From positions 1 through 55,786 of the forward strand of contig JAFYQF010000011.1 of assembly GCA_017559905.1 (NCBI GenBank): a stretch of 55,786 nt of DNA, written 5' to 3'. The DNA is from a bacterium. Lineage in GTDB: Bacteria; Cyanobacteriota; Vampirovibrionia; Gastranaerophilales; Gastranaerophilaceae. Within the stretch, counting starts at the first letter, position 1, and each line of letters opens with the position of its first letter. This document shows, piece after piece, positions 7,001-14,494 of this stretch. A model generated the notes under the pieces. That model was not told the DNA's origin. It was given only the letters and a program-made list of their open reading frames with translations, and made no database searches. Position numbers and translations under genes: made by a program.

Positions 7001-7130
7001 TCATATGCATAATATGAAAAAACAGGCAATTTTAGAACGTTGTGGATATAAGGTTAATAGAATAACTTATAGAGAATGGCATTATTCGCCAAAAGCTTGT
7101 TTAGATAGAGTCTTGAGAGATTTACAATAA
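4005..7130 (+). CDS. Superfamily 1 (UPF1-like) helicase fused to a C-terminal nuclease-like domain
   Basis: A 1041-residue protein. An N-terminal region with a charged linker (about 200-240) precedes the Walker A motif GPPGTGKSQT near residue 340. Walker B/DEAS is near 663, GDDKQLPH near 686, an LDEHFRSLP motif near 747, and the C-terminal helicase motifs HTFQGDERD and VAVTRAR lie near 865-905. This order is that of UPF1/AAA_12-type SF1 helicases. The last 110 residues contain LSADLLVDNKVIIEIDG and KKQAILERCGYKVNRI, resembling the Vsr/DUF559 restriction-endonuclease fold. ATG 4005 is preferred because GGAG lies six bases before it; a TTG at 3969 would give a longer form without a ribosome site. 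Its cellular role is unknown; nucleic-acid repair or defence are both possible. It is a single-gene transcript ending in a terminator. Confidence 0.8.
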   Translation: MLQEATRALNSAFNNSFIKKISQYLHDCVREEVKSSTFRNLKGDKDNKWIFLQGEEELFTHNKEYISLDGKDSKLTELMLQSELGSKDKYLIYGYLFLVGKSSKSKRQNEFLTPLLYMPCKLERNGVNINCLPLDEMLSLNTGALAALMRKTDDEDEADIMLEGLLDVVPDLPITDEKLNIFLTTLKSLVPEVEISYNKSDYETEDNVSKTVEKEFYKEKIDGDNVEEVIEEEENAQKQRVKLEKISVTYQNAIILTKRPSMTAGVLHELTRIAEQPSGIYRETALGIINEEFAQSKEKSVPIKDINSIKEFYPITPLSLSDTQQQVIKNIDNCKFVAVQGPPGTGKSQTIVNLVSHLVANGKTVLVASRMDKAVDVVADRLNELGASHMALRAGRLNYQRSLSNELNALIAEHSSLDDGVEDILFADTDDMKNHLNILWDTENKCEKIIKLEKSWHDKSLEVEEESALQPKPVYIKKNLKKAEVEAIRNTLRTLRENSQKSGLLSKFSNFTTISQLKKILEVNDFDANTQNLAKLAEELQFASKVCEMNTLEEEIQNLGNLHIMSEQIRQMKKKQPKLAVNILKNKRREALRALLRDENKRRRLKVHAKSLVSNKKRQQTNIMEEEDFKPLLEAFPCWCVTTYAVSDSLPLKPGMFDVAIIDEASQCDIASCFPILFRAKRAVIVGDDKQLPHLSFLEKAKEQSFLSQYGIPDKYQLIWRFRTNSMFDLADYYSINSVMLDEHFRSLPPIINFSNHEYYNDRIRVMKKDTVDDFVLELEEVKDGKVDADATRNIPEVEAVVKRVHEIVIEDERKNPDKPVSIGIISPFRAQVEQLKVSLSKVLSDHMIRKHQIEIGTAHTFQGDERDVILISWAIANNSFPQSLIFLQKPNLFNVAVTRARHKAINFISKDPTELPEGHFRNYINFIKHYQNTRQAMLSGEIEENTYKNNLEKTIATQIRELGHKVQAGADIAGLSADLLVDNKVIIEIDGLEDSMQTHMHNMKKQAILERCGYKVNRITYREWHYSPKACLDRVLRDLQ

Positions 7131-7135
7131 AAAAG

Positions 7136-7161
7136 AAAGTCCGATTATTCGGACTTTTTTT
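7136..7161 (+). terminator. Terminator after the helicase gene
   Basis: A 9-bp stem AAAGTCCGA/TCGGACTTT with a TTAT loop is followed by a T run. Confidence 0.9.
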
Positions 7162-7169
7162 ATAGAAAA

Positions 7170-7199
7170 TAAAAAGCAGGTTATTAATAAAACCTGCTT
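7170..7199 (-). terminator. Terminator of the small acidic protein gene
   Basis: A 9-bp stem AAGCAGGTT/AACCTGCTT is followed on the minus strand by a T-rich run. It lies 29 bases beyond the stop codon. Confidence 0.8.
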
Positions 7200-7228
7200 A
7201 AAATCTTGCTTTGGTAGTAATTCTATAA

Positions 7229-7453
7229 TTATGCAGCTAGTGCAAATGTAACTTCTTGTAATTCACAGCAAATTTCAGGAAGTTCAATCTTAATTTCTTC
7301 TAATTCAGCCTCAACTTCAGGTAATTCATATTTTGCATCGAAGTTTAATTCGTTTGCTTCTGTTGTTGTGCTAACAAATTTTATTGTAACAGGTGTTGTT
7401 AAACATTTTTCAAGAAATTCAATTACGTTTGTTATTTTTGTGTTAATACTCAT
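7229..7453 (-). CDS. Small acidic protein, unknown
   Basis: A 74-residue protein with a strong ribosome site (AAGGGGG) and its own terminator, so it is very likely expressed. The first half is ordinary (MSINTKITNVIEFLEKCLTT). The second half is strongly acidic with alternating Leu/Glu/Pro (KYELPEVEAELEEIKIELPE), possibly a beta-rich or extended binding segment. There is no signal peptide or membrane segment, and two adjacent cysteines lie at about 61-62. A palindrome (7482-7498) lies upstream and could be an operator. No family recognised. Confidence 0.7.
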   Translation of the reverse strand: MSINTKITNVIEFLEKCLTTPVTIKFVSTTTEANELNFDAKYELPEVEAELEEIKIELPEICCELQEVTFALAA

Positions 7454-7481
7454 TTTTAATCCCCCTTAATAGTTATCTCTT

Positions 7482-7498
7482 ATACTTTAATAAAGTAT
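7482..7498. promoter_or_regulatory. Perfect 8-1-8 palindrome, candidate operator
   Basis: ATACTTTA-A-TAAAGTAT is a perfect inverted repeat 29 bases upstream of the small acidic protein start, in its promoter region. It is also 116 bases upstream of dut on the other strand. It has the geometry of a dimeric repressor site. Confidence 0.4.
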
Positions 7499-7613
7499 TT
7501 GCGTATTTAAAAATTGCATAAAATGTATATACTCGTTACATAACTTTACAAACCTTTTTAATTTTACAAAATAGTATAAATGTTTTAAGATTAAATTAAA
7601 TAAGGAGAATGAG

Positions 7614-8051
7614 ATGACAGTATTGAAGATAGAAAGATTACCACACAACAAGTTTTTGCCTGAATACAAAACAGAAGGTGCTGCAGGAATGGATTTGTGT
7701 GCCGCTATAGCAGAGCCTATTGTTCTAAAACCGTTAGAAAGAGCGTTAGTTCCGACTGGTATAAAAATTGAATTGGAACACGGTTACGAGGCGCAAATAA
7801 GACCTCGTTCAGGGCTTTCTATTAAGCACGGAATTACTTTAATCAACTGTGTTGGTACAATTGATGAAGACTACAGAGGTGAAGTTTGTGTGCCTATTGT
7901 TAATTTATCAAATGAAATATACGCAATTCAACCTGACGAAAGAATTGCACAGATGATTATTGCGCGTGTTGAACAAGCTGAAATAGAAGTTACTCTTGAA
8001 TTAACTACAACTGCACGTGGTGCTGGTGGGTTTGGTTCAACAGGCAAATAA
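7614..8051 (+). CDS. dut: Deoxyuridine 5'-triphosphate nucleotidohydrolase (dUTPase)
   Basis: A 145-residue trimeric dUTPase that splits dUTP into dUMP and pyrophosphate, keeping uracil out of DNA and supplying dUMP for thymidylate synthesis. All five family motifs are present in order: AAGMDLCA (23-30), [12 protein letters not shown] (62-73), [13 protein letters not shown] (78-90), RIAQMII (108-114) and the C-terminal [11 protein letters not shown] that closes over the substrate. The ribosome site AAGGAGAATGAG precedes ATG 7614. Length is normal. Its stop codon abuts the stop codon of the convergent small gene at 8052. Confidence 0.97.
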   Translation: MTVLKIERLPHNKFLPEYKTEGAAGMDLCAAIAEPIVLKPLERALVPTGIKIELEHGYEAQIRPRSGLSIKHGITLINCVGTIDEDYRGEVCVPIVNLSNEIYAIQPDERIAQMIIARVEQAEIEVTLELTTTARGAGGFGSTGK

Positions 8052-8237
8052 TTACTTTTTAGCACGGAATAAAGACAGATTTTTAAGATTTTCTATATCA
8101 AAGTTTGTATTAATCATATTATCAAACAATGTAATAGGCTCTGTTGGCTTGCTGGTTTCGTGTTGAGATTTCCAGTAATCCTTGTCCAATTGAGGTTTGC
8201 CTTTATTGTTTGAGTAATCTGAAAAAAAGTCTGCCAT
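8052..8237 (-). CDS. Small hypothetical protein
   Basis: A 61-residue hydrophilic protein (begins MADFFSDYSNNKGKPQLDKD) with a clear ribosome site AAAGGAAAAT before the ATG. There is no signal peptide, membrane segment or recognisable motif. The composition (Asn, Lys, Asp, aromatic residues) fits a short cytoplasmic or partly disordered protein. The 3' end abuts dut. I do not recognise a family. The start codon and ribosome site make it a likely real gene. Confidence 0.55.
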   Translation of the reverse strand: MADFFSDYSNNKGKPQLDKDYWKSQHETSKPTEPITLFDNMINTNFDIENLKNLSLFRAKK

Positions 8238-8329
8238 TTATTTTCCTTTAGTTTTTCTTTTTCAGTTAAACGGTTGAAAATTTTAAAACTTTACTACGTA
8301 CGTAATTCTTTTTTACAATTCGTAATAAA

Positions 8330-10561
8330 TTATTCTCTGTTAATCGTGAGTAGCATATCGTTTGGAATAAAGAAATCTTTAATCCCGTAGTTGGCATTAA
8401 CAAAACAGAATTCCATAGTTTCTTCGTTTGCAATGTCTAGAAGGTCGAAAGGCACACTCAAATCAATAACATTGTCATAAACTGATTTTATGTCTTTTGT
8501 AGATTGAAGTACCCAAAGGTTGTTAGGGATTGATTTGATTAATCTCAAAAGTTGGATTTTTCCACCTTGTACAGCGATTTGGATTTCGTTGTGGAATTTT
8601 TCTTTTGAAATCGGTAGAATGCTTTCGGTTTTGTTAATCAAACGCATTGGAGAAAGTGATTGTTTTCTTTCTGCGTTTCTTGTGTAAACATAAATTTGGA
8701 AAGTTTTTTCGATTAGTTCAGGATTTTTTTGGATATATTCATTGATATAAAATCTTAAATATAAGTTTTCTTTGTCATAGCCAAAACAAATTCGGTCAAA
8801 GAATTTTGATTCACTCAATAGAGGCCCGTCAGGAATATCAATACAACCTGCGTTGAGCCAAGAATCATCTTGAGAATCAAAACCTGTCATGTGTGGAGTA
8901 ATTTCACCTTTCGGATATCTTGAAGGTTTAGCGATTGCAGAAATCAATGGAGTATCAAGATATGCTGGTGGTTCTAAATCTAAATTATAATAAATATTTT
9001 TCAAATGTTCTCTGAATAAATAATCAAAAATATTATCTCGTCCAGAATCATTCGGTTCGCCATACCACCAGAACCAGTCGCTACCTTCGCAGATGAAAAG
9101 TTCTCTGCGTGCGTTTTCTATATTCGGGTGGAGTGGATTTTCTTTTACAAAGTTTGAAAAATCATCTCTAACTTGTTTTACATACGTCCAAGCAAGATTT
9201 TTTAATGGTTCGTCAATCCATAGTTTGAAATTTTTATTAATCCAAGAGCCAGCATGAATTTTTTTCAGCGGTTTGTGGTATTTTTCTCTTGCAATGTAAT
9301 CACTAATCAAAACAGTTTCTAATGTGTTATCTTCTTCGATTAATTTGTATAATGTTTTTAAGAAAGAAAAACCATCTTGTGGATAATTTTCCCAACAATT
9401 TTCACCGTCCATAGCAATAGTGATTAAATGTTCTGCATCAGGTGATGTTAAAAGTTTTCCTTGTGCAACTTTTATACGGTCATACAAATCGTTTGCAGCA
9501 AGTTCAGAATCGTGGTTTGGATATTCAAAGCTGATAAGATTTGGAATAACGGCATCTCTAAAAATCATTTTTAATCCGTTTTTGTATTCATAAGATTTCA
9601 ATAAATGATATGGGTCTTCCAAATATCCTTTGAAATCTCTAACAAATTCAAAATCAATACTGCTTGATAAAATTCCTTCATCAGAAATAGACCACTCAAT
9701 GCCCAAATTTTTAAACATTTCAAGAGTTTTTGAACTAACGCAATGTTCTGATGGCCAAATCCCTTTAGGACGTTTTCCAAAAAGTTCTTCTATTCTTGAT
9801 AGCGCAAGTTCGGTTTGAAGTTTTGCATCAAGTTCCATTTTTAATTCGATTGGCAAATCTTGTGAAAAAGATTTTTTAATCCCGCTCATATCTGACAAGA
9901 TTGGCAGAATCGGGTGATAATATGGGCTTGTTGTAATTTCAATCCGATTTTTTTGAGCAAGTTTTTTGTAAGTAGGAATTATTTTTCTGATGATATCTCG
10001 TTGAATTTCTATTATTGTACGTCTATCATTTTTATCGTAATTTTTTCCTTTTTTAATGAGTTTTTTTAGTTCAGGATATTTATTTTTATGAGAAGGTGAG
10101 AACCAAACAAGGTTGAAATACGCCATCAAGTCTGAATATTCTTGATCTGTAAAAATATCTAGAGAACATTCTGCACTAGAAATTCTTTTTTGATAAAGTT
10201 TGTTATATTCTTCGTGTGGAAATATCATTGTTTGATAATTTGCATCAAAGAAATTATTCAAAATAAATTCTTTGTCATCATCATCCAAATCTTCTGTATC
10301 TTTGATACTAATCCTTGAATGTAAATCGTGAAAACCTTTCTCTCCGTAGTTGATTAGCGCATCAAGGAGAACTGGTACTAGGTTAAAGTTAAGCTTAATC
10401 TTCTTAAATTTGTCAAGGATAGTTGCCATATCAAGATAGTCTTTTATAGCATGGAGTCTAACCCATGGCATCAAAAAATCACCTTCAGGTGTAAGTTGAT
10501 AAACTGGTTGGTGCATATGCCAGTAGAAAGCTATTGATAATTTTTTAGTTTGGCTCATCAT
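8330..10561 (-). CDS. Glycoside hydrolase family 57 protein
   Basis: A 743-residue cytoplasmic protein (no signal peptide) with GH57 hallmarks: FYWHMHQPVY near residues 8-17, GIWPSEHCVS near 268 where the family's catalytic Glu sits, and ITIAMDGENCWENYP near 380 carrying the second catalytic Asp. After the (beta/alpha)7 domain there is a C-terminal region (about 520-743) that looks beta-rich. GH57 enzymes act on alpha-glucans (amylase, branching enzyme, amylopullulanase), so glycogen or starch turnover is likely; the exact specificity cannot be read from sequence. A GTG at 10579 would extend the frame, but the -10 box TATAAT (10596-10591) would place the transcript start only a few bases before it, so ATG 10561 is chosen. 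Confidence 0.88.
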   Translation of the reverse strand: MMSQTKKLSIAFYWHMHQPVYQLTPEGDFLMPWVRLHAIKDYLDMATILDKFKKIKLNFNLVPVLLDALINYGEKGFHDLHSRISIKDTEDLDDDDKEFILNNFFDANYQTMIFPHEEYNKLYQKRISSAECSLDIFTDQEYSDLMAYFNLVWFSPSHKNKYPELKKLIKKGKNYDKNDRRTIIEIQRDIIRKIIPTYKKLAQKNRIEITTSPYYHPILPILSDMSGIKKSFSQDLPIELKMELDAKLQTELALSRIEELFGKRPKGIWPSEHCVSSKTLEMFKNLGIEWSISDEGILSSSIDFEFVRDFKGYLEDPYHLLKSYEYKNGLKMIFRDAVIPNLISFEYPNHDSELAANDLYDRIKVAQGKLLTSPDAEHLITIAMDGENCWENYPQDGFSFLKTLYKLIEEDNTLETVLISDYIAREKYHKPLKKIHAGSWINKNFKLWIDEPLKNLAWTYVKQVRDDFSNFVKENPLHPNIENARRELFICEGSDWFWWYGEPNDSGRDNIFDYLFREHLKNIYYNLDLEPPAYLDTPLISAIAKPSRYPKGEITPHMTGFDSQDDSWLNAGCIDIPDGPLLSESKFFDRICFGYDKENLYLRFYINEYIQKNPELIEKTFQIYVYTRNAERKQSLSPMRLINKTESILPISKEKFHNEIQIAVQGGKIQLLRLIKSIPNNLWVLQSTKDIKSVYDNVIDLSVPFDLLDIANEETMEFCFVNANYGIKDFFIPNDMLLTINRE

Positions 10562-10590
10562 ATTTAAACTTAACTCCACACTGTAAAATG

Positions 10591-10618
10591 ATTATATCAT
10601 TGAATATTTGATTTGTGA
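10591..10618 (-). promoter_or_regulatory. Promoter of the GH57 gene
   Basis: A perfect TATAAT (10596-10591, minus strand) lies 29 bases upstream of the chosen ATG. The -35 region is weak (TCACAA). Confidence 0.5.
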
Positions 10619-10624
10619 AGTAAA

Positions 10625-10660
10625 ATTAAAAACACCGAACTTGTAACGGAGTTCGGTGTT
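10625..10660 (-). terminator. Terminator after the AGCS-ACT operon (could act both ways)
   Basis: An 11-bp stem AACACCGAACT/AGTTCGGTGTT with an 8-base loop, flanked by A and T runs on both sides. It separates the ACT-domain gene from the GH57 promoter. Confidence 0.88.
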
Positions 10661-10713
10661 TTTCTTTTTTTGTAATCAAGAAAGGTGGTATAAAATATAT
10701 TTGAGTTTTAATG

Positions 10714-10992
10714 TTAAATTTTGTGCATATTATCAACAATCTCTTTTCTTTGAACCCAAACTTCCATTCCAAGTTCTTTTCCTGTATTTGTTAATGCGTC
10801 TTTGATTTCTTTGAATGAAAAGTTTGATTTTTCGATATTGCCTAGCAAAAACATTACGAAATGTCCTTGCATAAGAGTTTGTTTTATATCTTCGATGTTG
10901 ATTTGATATTCAGCAAGTACGGTTGTTACTTTAGCTACGATACCAACTTTATCAACACCTGAAACTGTTACGATTATTTGTTGACCTGACAT
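10714..10992 (-). CDS. ACT-domain protein (UPF0237/GcvR-like)
   Basis: A 92-residue protein made of one ACT domain: IIVTVSGVDKVGIVAKVTTVLAEYQINIEDIKQ is split here by its strand-helix-strand pattern, then a second beta-alpha half follows. ACT domains bind amino acids and usually regulate enzymes or transporters. The gene overlaps the stop codon of the upstream AGCS symporter by one base (TAATG), so the two are translationally coupled. This makes control of amino acid uptake or glycine/alanine metabolism a reasonable inference. The length fits the UPF0237 family, whose function is not firmly known. Confidence 0.85.
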   Translation of the reverse strand: MSGQQIIVTVSGVDKVGIVAKVTTVLAEYQINIEDIKQTLMQGHFVMFLLGNIEKSNFSFKEIKDALTNTGKELGMEVWVQRKEIVDNMHKI

Positions 10993-12650
10993 TATGCAAT
11001 GTCCTCCTCTGTAGAATCTGTGTCTTTTTGAGTAACTTCTTTAGATGAAGTTGTAGCAGTTGTTGTAGTTGTTGAAACAGAAGGTGTTGCGCTAACAGCT
11101 TCGATTGCTAAAGGAGCTACAGGAGTTACTGATTTAATCCAATCAGGTACCATGTATTTTCCGATATTATATTTTTGGCAATATTGTTTTAATTCTTCTT
11201 TAATTTCAGGACACAAAATATACAATGCAATAATGTTTGGTACGCACATTGCAATCATCATTGCGTCAGTGATATCAATAATTGATTGAACGTTCATTGC
11301 TGAACCAATAATGATAAATAAGCAATAAATTAAGTTGAATGCCATAACTCTTTTCTTACCTTCACCAAGTAAGAAAGTCCAAGCTTTTTGTCCGTAATAT
11401 GCCCAAGAAATTAGTGTTGACATTGCAAATAGTACTGCAATAACTGATAAAATAATTGGGAAGAAAGAAATTACAGATTGGAATGCGTTTGAAGCAAGTT
11501 CAATACCAGAAATTTCTCCGATTTGAGTTTTGTCCAAAACTCCTGAAAATACAATCGCAAAAGAAGTGAATAAACAAAGAATACCAGTCAAGAAAGTTTC
11601 TAATAATGCAATGAAACCTTGAGAGATATGTTCTTTTGTTTGAGCTGCAGCGTATACAATAGCAGCGGCACCAGTTCCAGCTTCGTTAGATTGTACAGAA
11701 CGTCTTAAGCCTAATATGATTACACCAAACACACCGCCTGCAATAGCTGTAGGATGAAATGCTTCTCTAACAATCAATGCTAATGCGCTTGGAATATTTG
11801 CTACGTTAGCGAAGATTACAATTAATCCAGATATAATGTATAAACCACACATTGTTGGAGTTAAAACAGTTGTAACTTTAGCTATACCTTTGATACCGCC
11901 AACAACAACTAATCCGATTAATACAGCTGCTATTGTACCTAATACCCAAGCATAACCGTGGAAAATACTATTTTCGCCACCAGTGATAAATATAATTTGG
12001 TGTGCAGTTTGGTTGATTTGAATCATGTTTCCACCAGTGATACCGCCACCAATACAAAGAATTGCGAATAGAACTGATAATGGTTGACCTAACCATCTCA
12101 TTTTCTTTCTTGTTAAACCGTGAGCGATATAGTGCATAGGTCCACCTGATACAGTACCATCAAGGTTGAATCTTCTGTATTTTACTGCCAATGATGCTTC
12201 TACGAATTTAATAGACATACCTAAAATTGCACCTACAAAAATCCAGAATGCAGCTCCAGGTCCACCTATAGAAATAGAAATTGCAACACCTGCAATACTT
12301 CCTATACCAATAGTTCCAGATAATGCAGTTGCTAAAGCTTGGAATGAAGAAACTTCACCGTTACCATCTCCTGATTTGTCTGATGGTTTTGAAACAACTT
12401 CGATAGCATGCTTTAGACCCCATACAGCAATTCCTCTGAAAAATACCGTGAAAAAAATCCCTGCGGCTAAAACCCACAAAATAATTAAAGGCACTTCTGA
12501 CGAACCAAGTTTGATTGGTACAAAAATCCATGATGCAACAGCATCTGAAATAGGTGCAATGTGTTTGTCCATAAATGCGTCTACGTTCATAGCGCTTGCT
12601 TGTTGTACATTAAATAAAAGTGTCAAAAGTACGATTAATAGTTTGTTCAT
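10992..12650 (-). CDS. AGCS family sodium/amino acid (alanine/glycine) symporter
   Basis: A 552-residue inner-membrane transporter. The AGCS signature region LSGTIGIGSIAGVAISISIG (about residues 110-130) and GGPGAAFW are clear. Other family segments are GTVSGGPMHYIAHGL and SNEAGTGAAAIVYAAA. About ten hydrophobic helices are visible. These carriers import alanine, glycine or related amino acids with sodium. Two oddities stand out: the N-terminus starts with what looks like a cleavable signal (MNKLLIVLLTLLFNVQQASA), and the C-terminus ends in a Thr/Ser-rich tail of about 40 residues. The ribosome site AAAGGA lies 11 bases before the ATG. It is the first gene of an operon with the ACT-domain gene. 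I looked for a glycine riboswitch upstream and did not find one. Confidence 0.92.
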   Translation of the reverse strand: MNKLLIVLLTLLFNVQQASAMNVDAFMDKHIAPISDAVASWIFVPIKLGSSEVPLIILWVLAAGIFFTVFFRGIAVWGLKHAIEVVSKPSDKSGDGNGEVSSFQALATALSGTIGIGSIAGVAISISIGGPGAAFWIFVGAILGMSIKFVEASLAVKYRRFNLDGTVSGGPMHYIAHGLTRKKMRWLGQPLSVLFAILCIGGGITGGNMIQINQTAHQIIFITGGENSIFHGYAWVLGTIAAVLIGLVVVGGIKGIAKVTTVLTPTMCGLYIISGLIVIFANVANIPSALALIVREAFHPTAIAGGVFGVIILGLRRSVQSNEAGTGAAAIVYAAAQTKEHISQGFIALLETFLTGILCLFTSFAIVFSGVLDKTQIGEISGIELASNAFQSVISFFPIILSVIAVLFAMSTLISWAYYGQKAWTFLLGEGKKRVMAFNLIYCLFIIIGSAMNVQSIIDITDAMMIAMCVPNIIALYILCPEIKEELKQYCQKYNIGKYMVPDWIKSVTPVAPLAIEAVSATPSVSTTTTTATTSSKEVTQKDTDSTEEDIA

Positions 12651-12887
12651 TAAGTCTTATTCCTTTCGGTTTTTAGTGTAAGGCTCTCAGGGTAAACATA
12701 CCGTAAATCACCAACTTATTCTATAGTAGCAAAAACATGCCAATCTGTTGTCAAATCGTTACAAAATCTTAAAATTTTGTTGCAAATTTTGAAAAACTAA
12801 ATCGCTAGAATTAAAGTATAGTGATAGTTTTCGTTGCATGTTGTTTCGTTTACATAATTTATGTTTTTAGGATGACAGAATATATTA

Positions 12888-13859
12888 TTAACTTTCAAAA
12901 AAAACATTTTTAAATTTGGTTATTTTTTCATAAGAAGCTTCAATTTTATTTTGAAGTTCGATATCGTTTTTTGCAAGTTGTGCTAATTGTTCAATTATAG
13001 AGATAGTTTCAGGGGTAGAATCTCTGTAGATAAACATATCCAATCCTGCTTTAATTCCCATAGAGCATGCCTCAACTGCACCGAAAGCTGAAACTCCTTT
13101 CATAATCATATCGTCTGAAATTATTAACCCATCATAACCTAATTTGTTTTTCAAATATGATATTGCATTTTTACTTAAGGAAGTTGGGATTACTTCTTTG
13201 TCAAAACAGGTGCAATGAAGATGAGCTACCATAATCATTGGGATTTTATTTTTGATTGCGGATTTGAACGGCGAGATGTGAAATTTTTCCATTTCATCAA
13301 GTGGCAAATCTATTCTGGGAAGACTCAAATGGCTGTCAGCGTTAGCATCTCCGTGTCCTGGGAAATGCTTCGCGCAAGGAATTATTCCGTTAGCTAAATA
13401 AGCTTCGGAAACTATTTTTTCTCCTCTAATAACTTCTTCTGGATTGTTAGAAAAAGCTCTTTCTCCAATAATTGGATTGTTAGGATTTGTGTTTGTGTCA
13501 ATGCAAGGTGCAAAGTTTAAATTTATTCCGAAATCTTGTAACTCTTTTGCGATTTCTTCAGTTTGTTGTTTTAAAAAATTTTCACCTTTTTCAAATGCAA
13601 ATTTTGCTGATAAATATTTTTTCCCGTTGTGGATATTTTCAGTTCTTTCTACTCGTCCACCTTCTTGGTCGATTGACAAAAAAAGCGGATAGGAAGATTT
13701 TGCTTTGATATTTTTTATTAATGCTTTGAACTGTTCTTTTGATTGAATGTCTTTTGTAAAAAATATCAAACCGCCAAGAGGGTGGGTAAGAATTTTTTCG
13801 TACCCACCGCCTTCGCATCCTAATATAAACATTGAATATAATTTATCTTTAATGTCCAT
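12888..13859 (-). CDS. nagZ: Beta-N-acetylhexosaminidase, GH3 family (NagZ type)
   Basis: A 323-residue enzyme that removes N-acetylglucosamine from peptidoglycan fragments in cell-wall recycling. Clear GH3 motifs are SIDQEGGRVERT (about 62-73), KHFPGHGDANADSHLSLPRI (about 163-182, containing the His-Asp pair that serves as acid/base in NagZ), and LIISDDMIMKGVSAFG (about 244-259) with the nucleophilic Asp. There is no signal peptide, so the site is cytoplasmic, as for NagZ. The start lies two bases after the stop of the upstream gene at 13862, so the two are co-transcribed. Length is normal for single-domain NagZ. Confidence 0.92.
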   Translation of the reverse strand: MDIKDKLYSMFILGCEGGGYEKILTHPLGGLIFFTKDIQSKEQFKALIKNIKAKSSYPLFLSIDQEGGRVERTENIHNGKKYLSAKFAFEKGENFLKQQTEEIAKELQDFGINLNFAPCIDTNTNPNNPIIGERAFSNNPEEVIRGEKIVSEAYLANGIIPCAKHFPGHGDANADSHLSLPRIDLPLDEMEKFHISPFKSAIKNKIPMIMVAHLHCTCFDKEVIPTSLSKNAISYLKNKLGYDGLIISDDMIMKGVSAFGAVEACSMGIKAGLDMFIYRDSTPETISIIEQLAQLAKNDIELQNKIEASYEKITKFKNVFFES

Positions 13860-13861
13860 TT

Positions 13862-14467
13862 TTATACTGTAGCTGCAAAAAGTGTATCATTAAGCGGATA
13901 AAGAACTTTGAAATCTCCGTTTTCGATAACTTCTGCAATTTTTTCTAAAATAATATCTGATTCTTTTTCTGTTAAAGATTTTGCGCTTTCGTTTACTTTG
14001 ATGTCAGAAGTTTCTTTTACTTCAACAAAGCCTTTGTTAGCTTTCAAGAATTCTTCATATTCATCAAGAATTTTTGTTTGAAGTTCGCTAATTTCGTAGT
14101 TTTGACCCATATAATATTTAACATCTTTTTGGAATTGTTTTAGGTATAATCTTACGAAATTTACTTCAGCTACAGTTTCTTTTTCATCGAACTCTCCGCC
14201 AAAGCAAAGGTTGTTCAAAACAGGCTTGTTCAAATCTTTGATGCAAGCCGCCCAAAGAATGCAACCAAGATAAAATCCGATGTATGTGTCTATTAAGTTT
14301 TGGATTTTATTATAATACATTTTAAATTTCATTTTCTTCTGGTTGAAGTTTGAAACTCTGTAAAGTTCAGAATAAATGTAATCAATAGTTGGTACAAATG
14401 CGCTTAAGTGTCCGATAAATCCAGGGTCAAACTGTGCGCCTTCTGTAAAGTCAAATTTTGTTGTCAT
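13862..14467 (-). CDS. Hypothetical protein upstream of nagZ
   Basis: A 201-residue, mostly helical, acidic protein with no signal peptide. A moderately hydrophobic stretch (YIGFYLGCILWAACIK, about 62-77) could be a buried helix or one membrane segment. The C-terminal third is Lys/Glu-rich (EVKETSDIKVNESAK). It directly precedes nagZ with a two-base gap, so the two are probably in one transcript with the secreted hydrolase gene at 14495 upstream. The ribosome site (rc AAGAGGAAAAAAC) is good. I do not recognise the family. Confidence 0.6.
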   Translation of the reverse strand: MTTKFDFTEGAQFDPGFIGHLSAFVPTIDYIYSELYRVSNFNQKKMKFKMYYNKIQNLIDTYIGFYLGCILWAACIKDLNKPVLNNLCFGGEFDEKETVAEVNFVRLYLKQFQKDVKYYMGQNYEISELQTKILDEYEEFLKANKGFVEVKETSDIKVNESAKSLTEKESDIILEKIAEVIENGDFKVLYPLNDTLFAATV

Positions 14468-14494
14468 TGTTTTTTCCTCTTAATATTTCTACTG

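Noticed and set aside
12651-12760. Glycine or TPP riboswitch before the AGCS symporter (CTGAGAG and ACCGAAAGG segments)
   Set aside because: The conserved cores and stems of either class are not present in the right order or strand.
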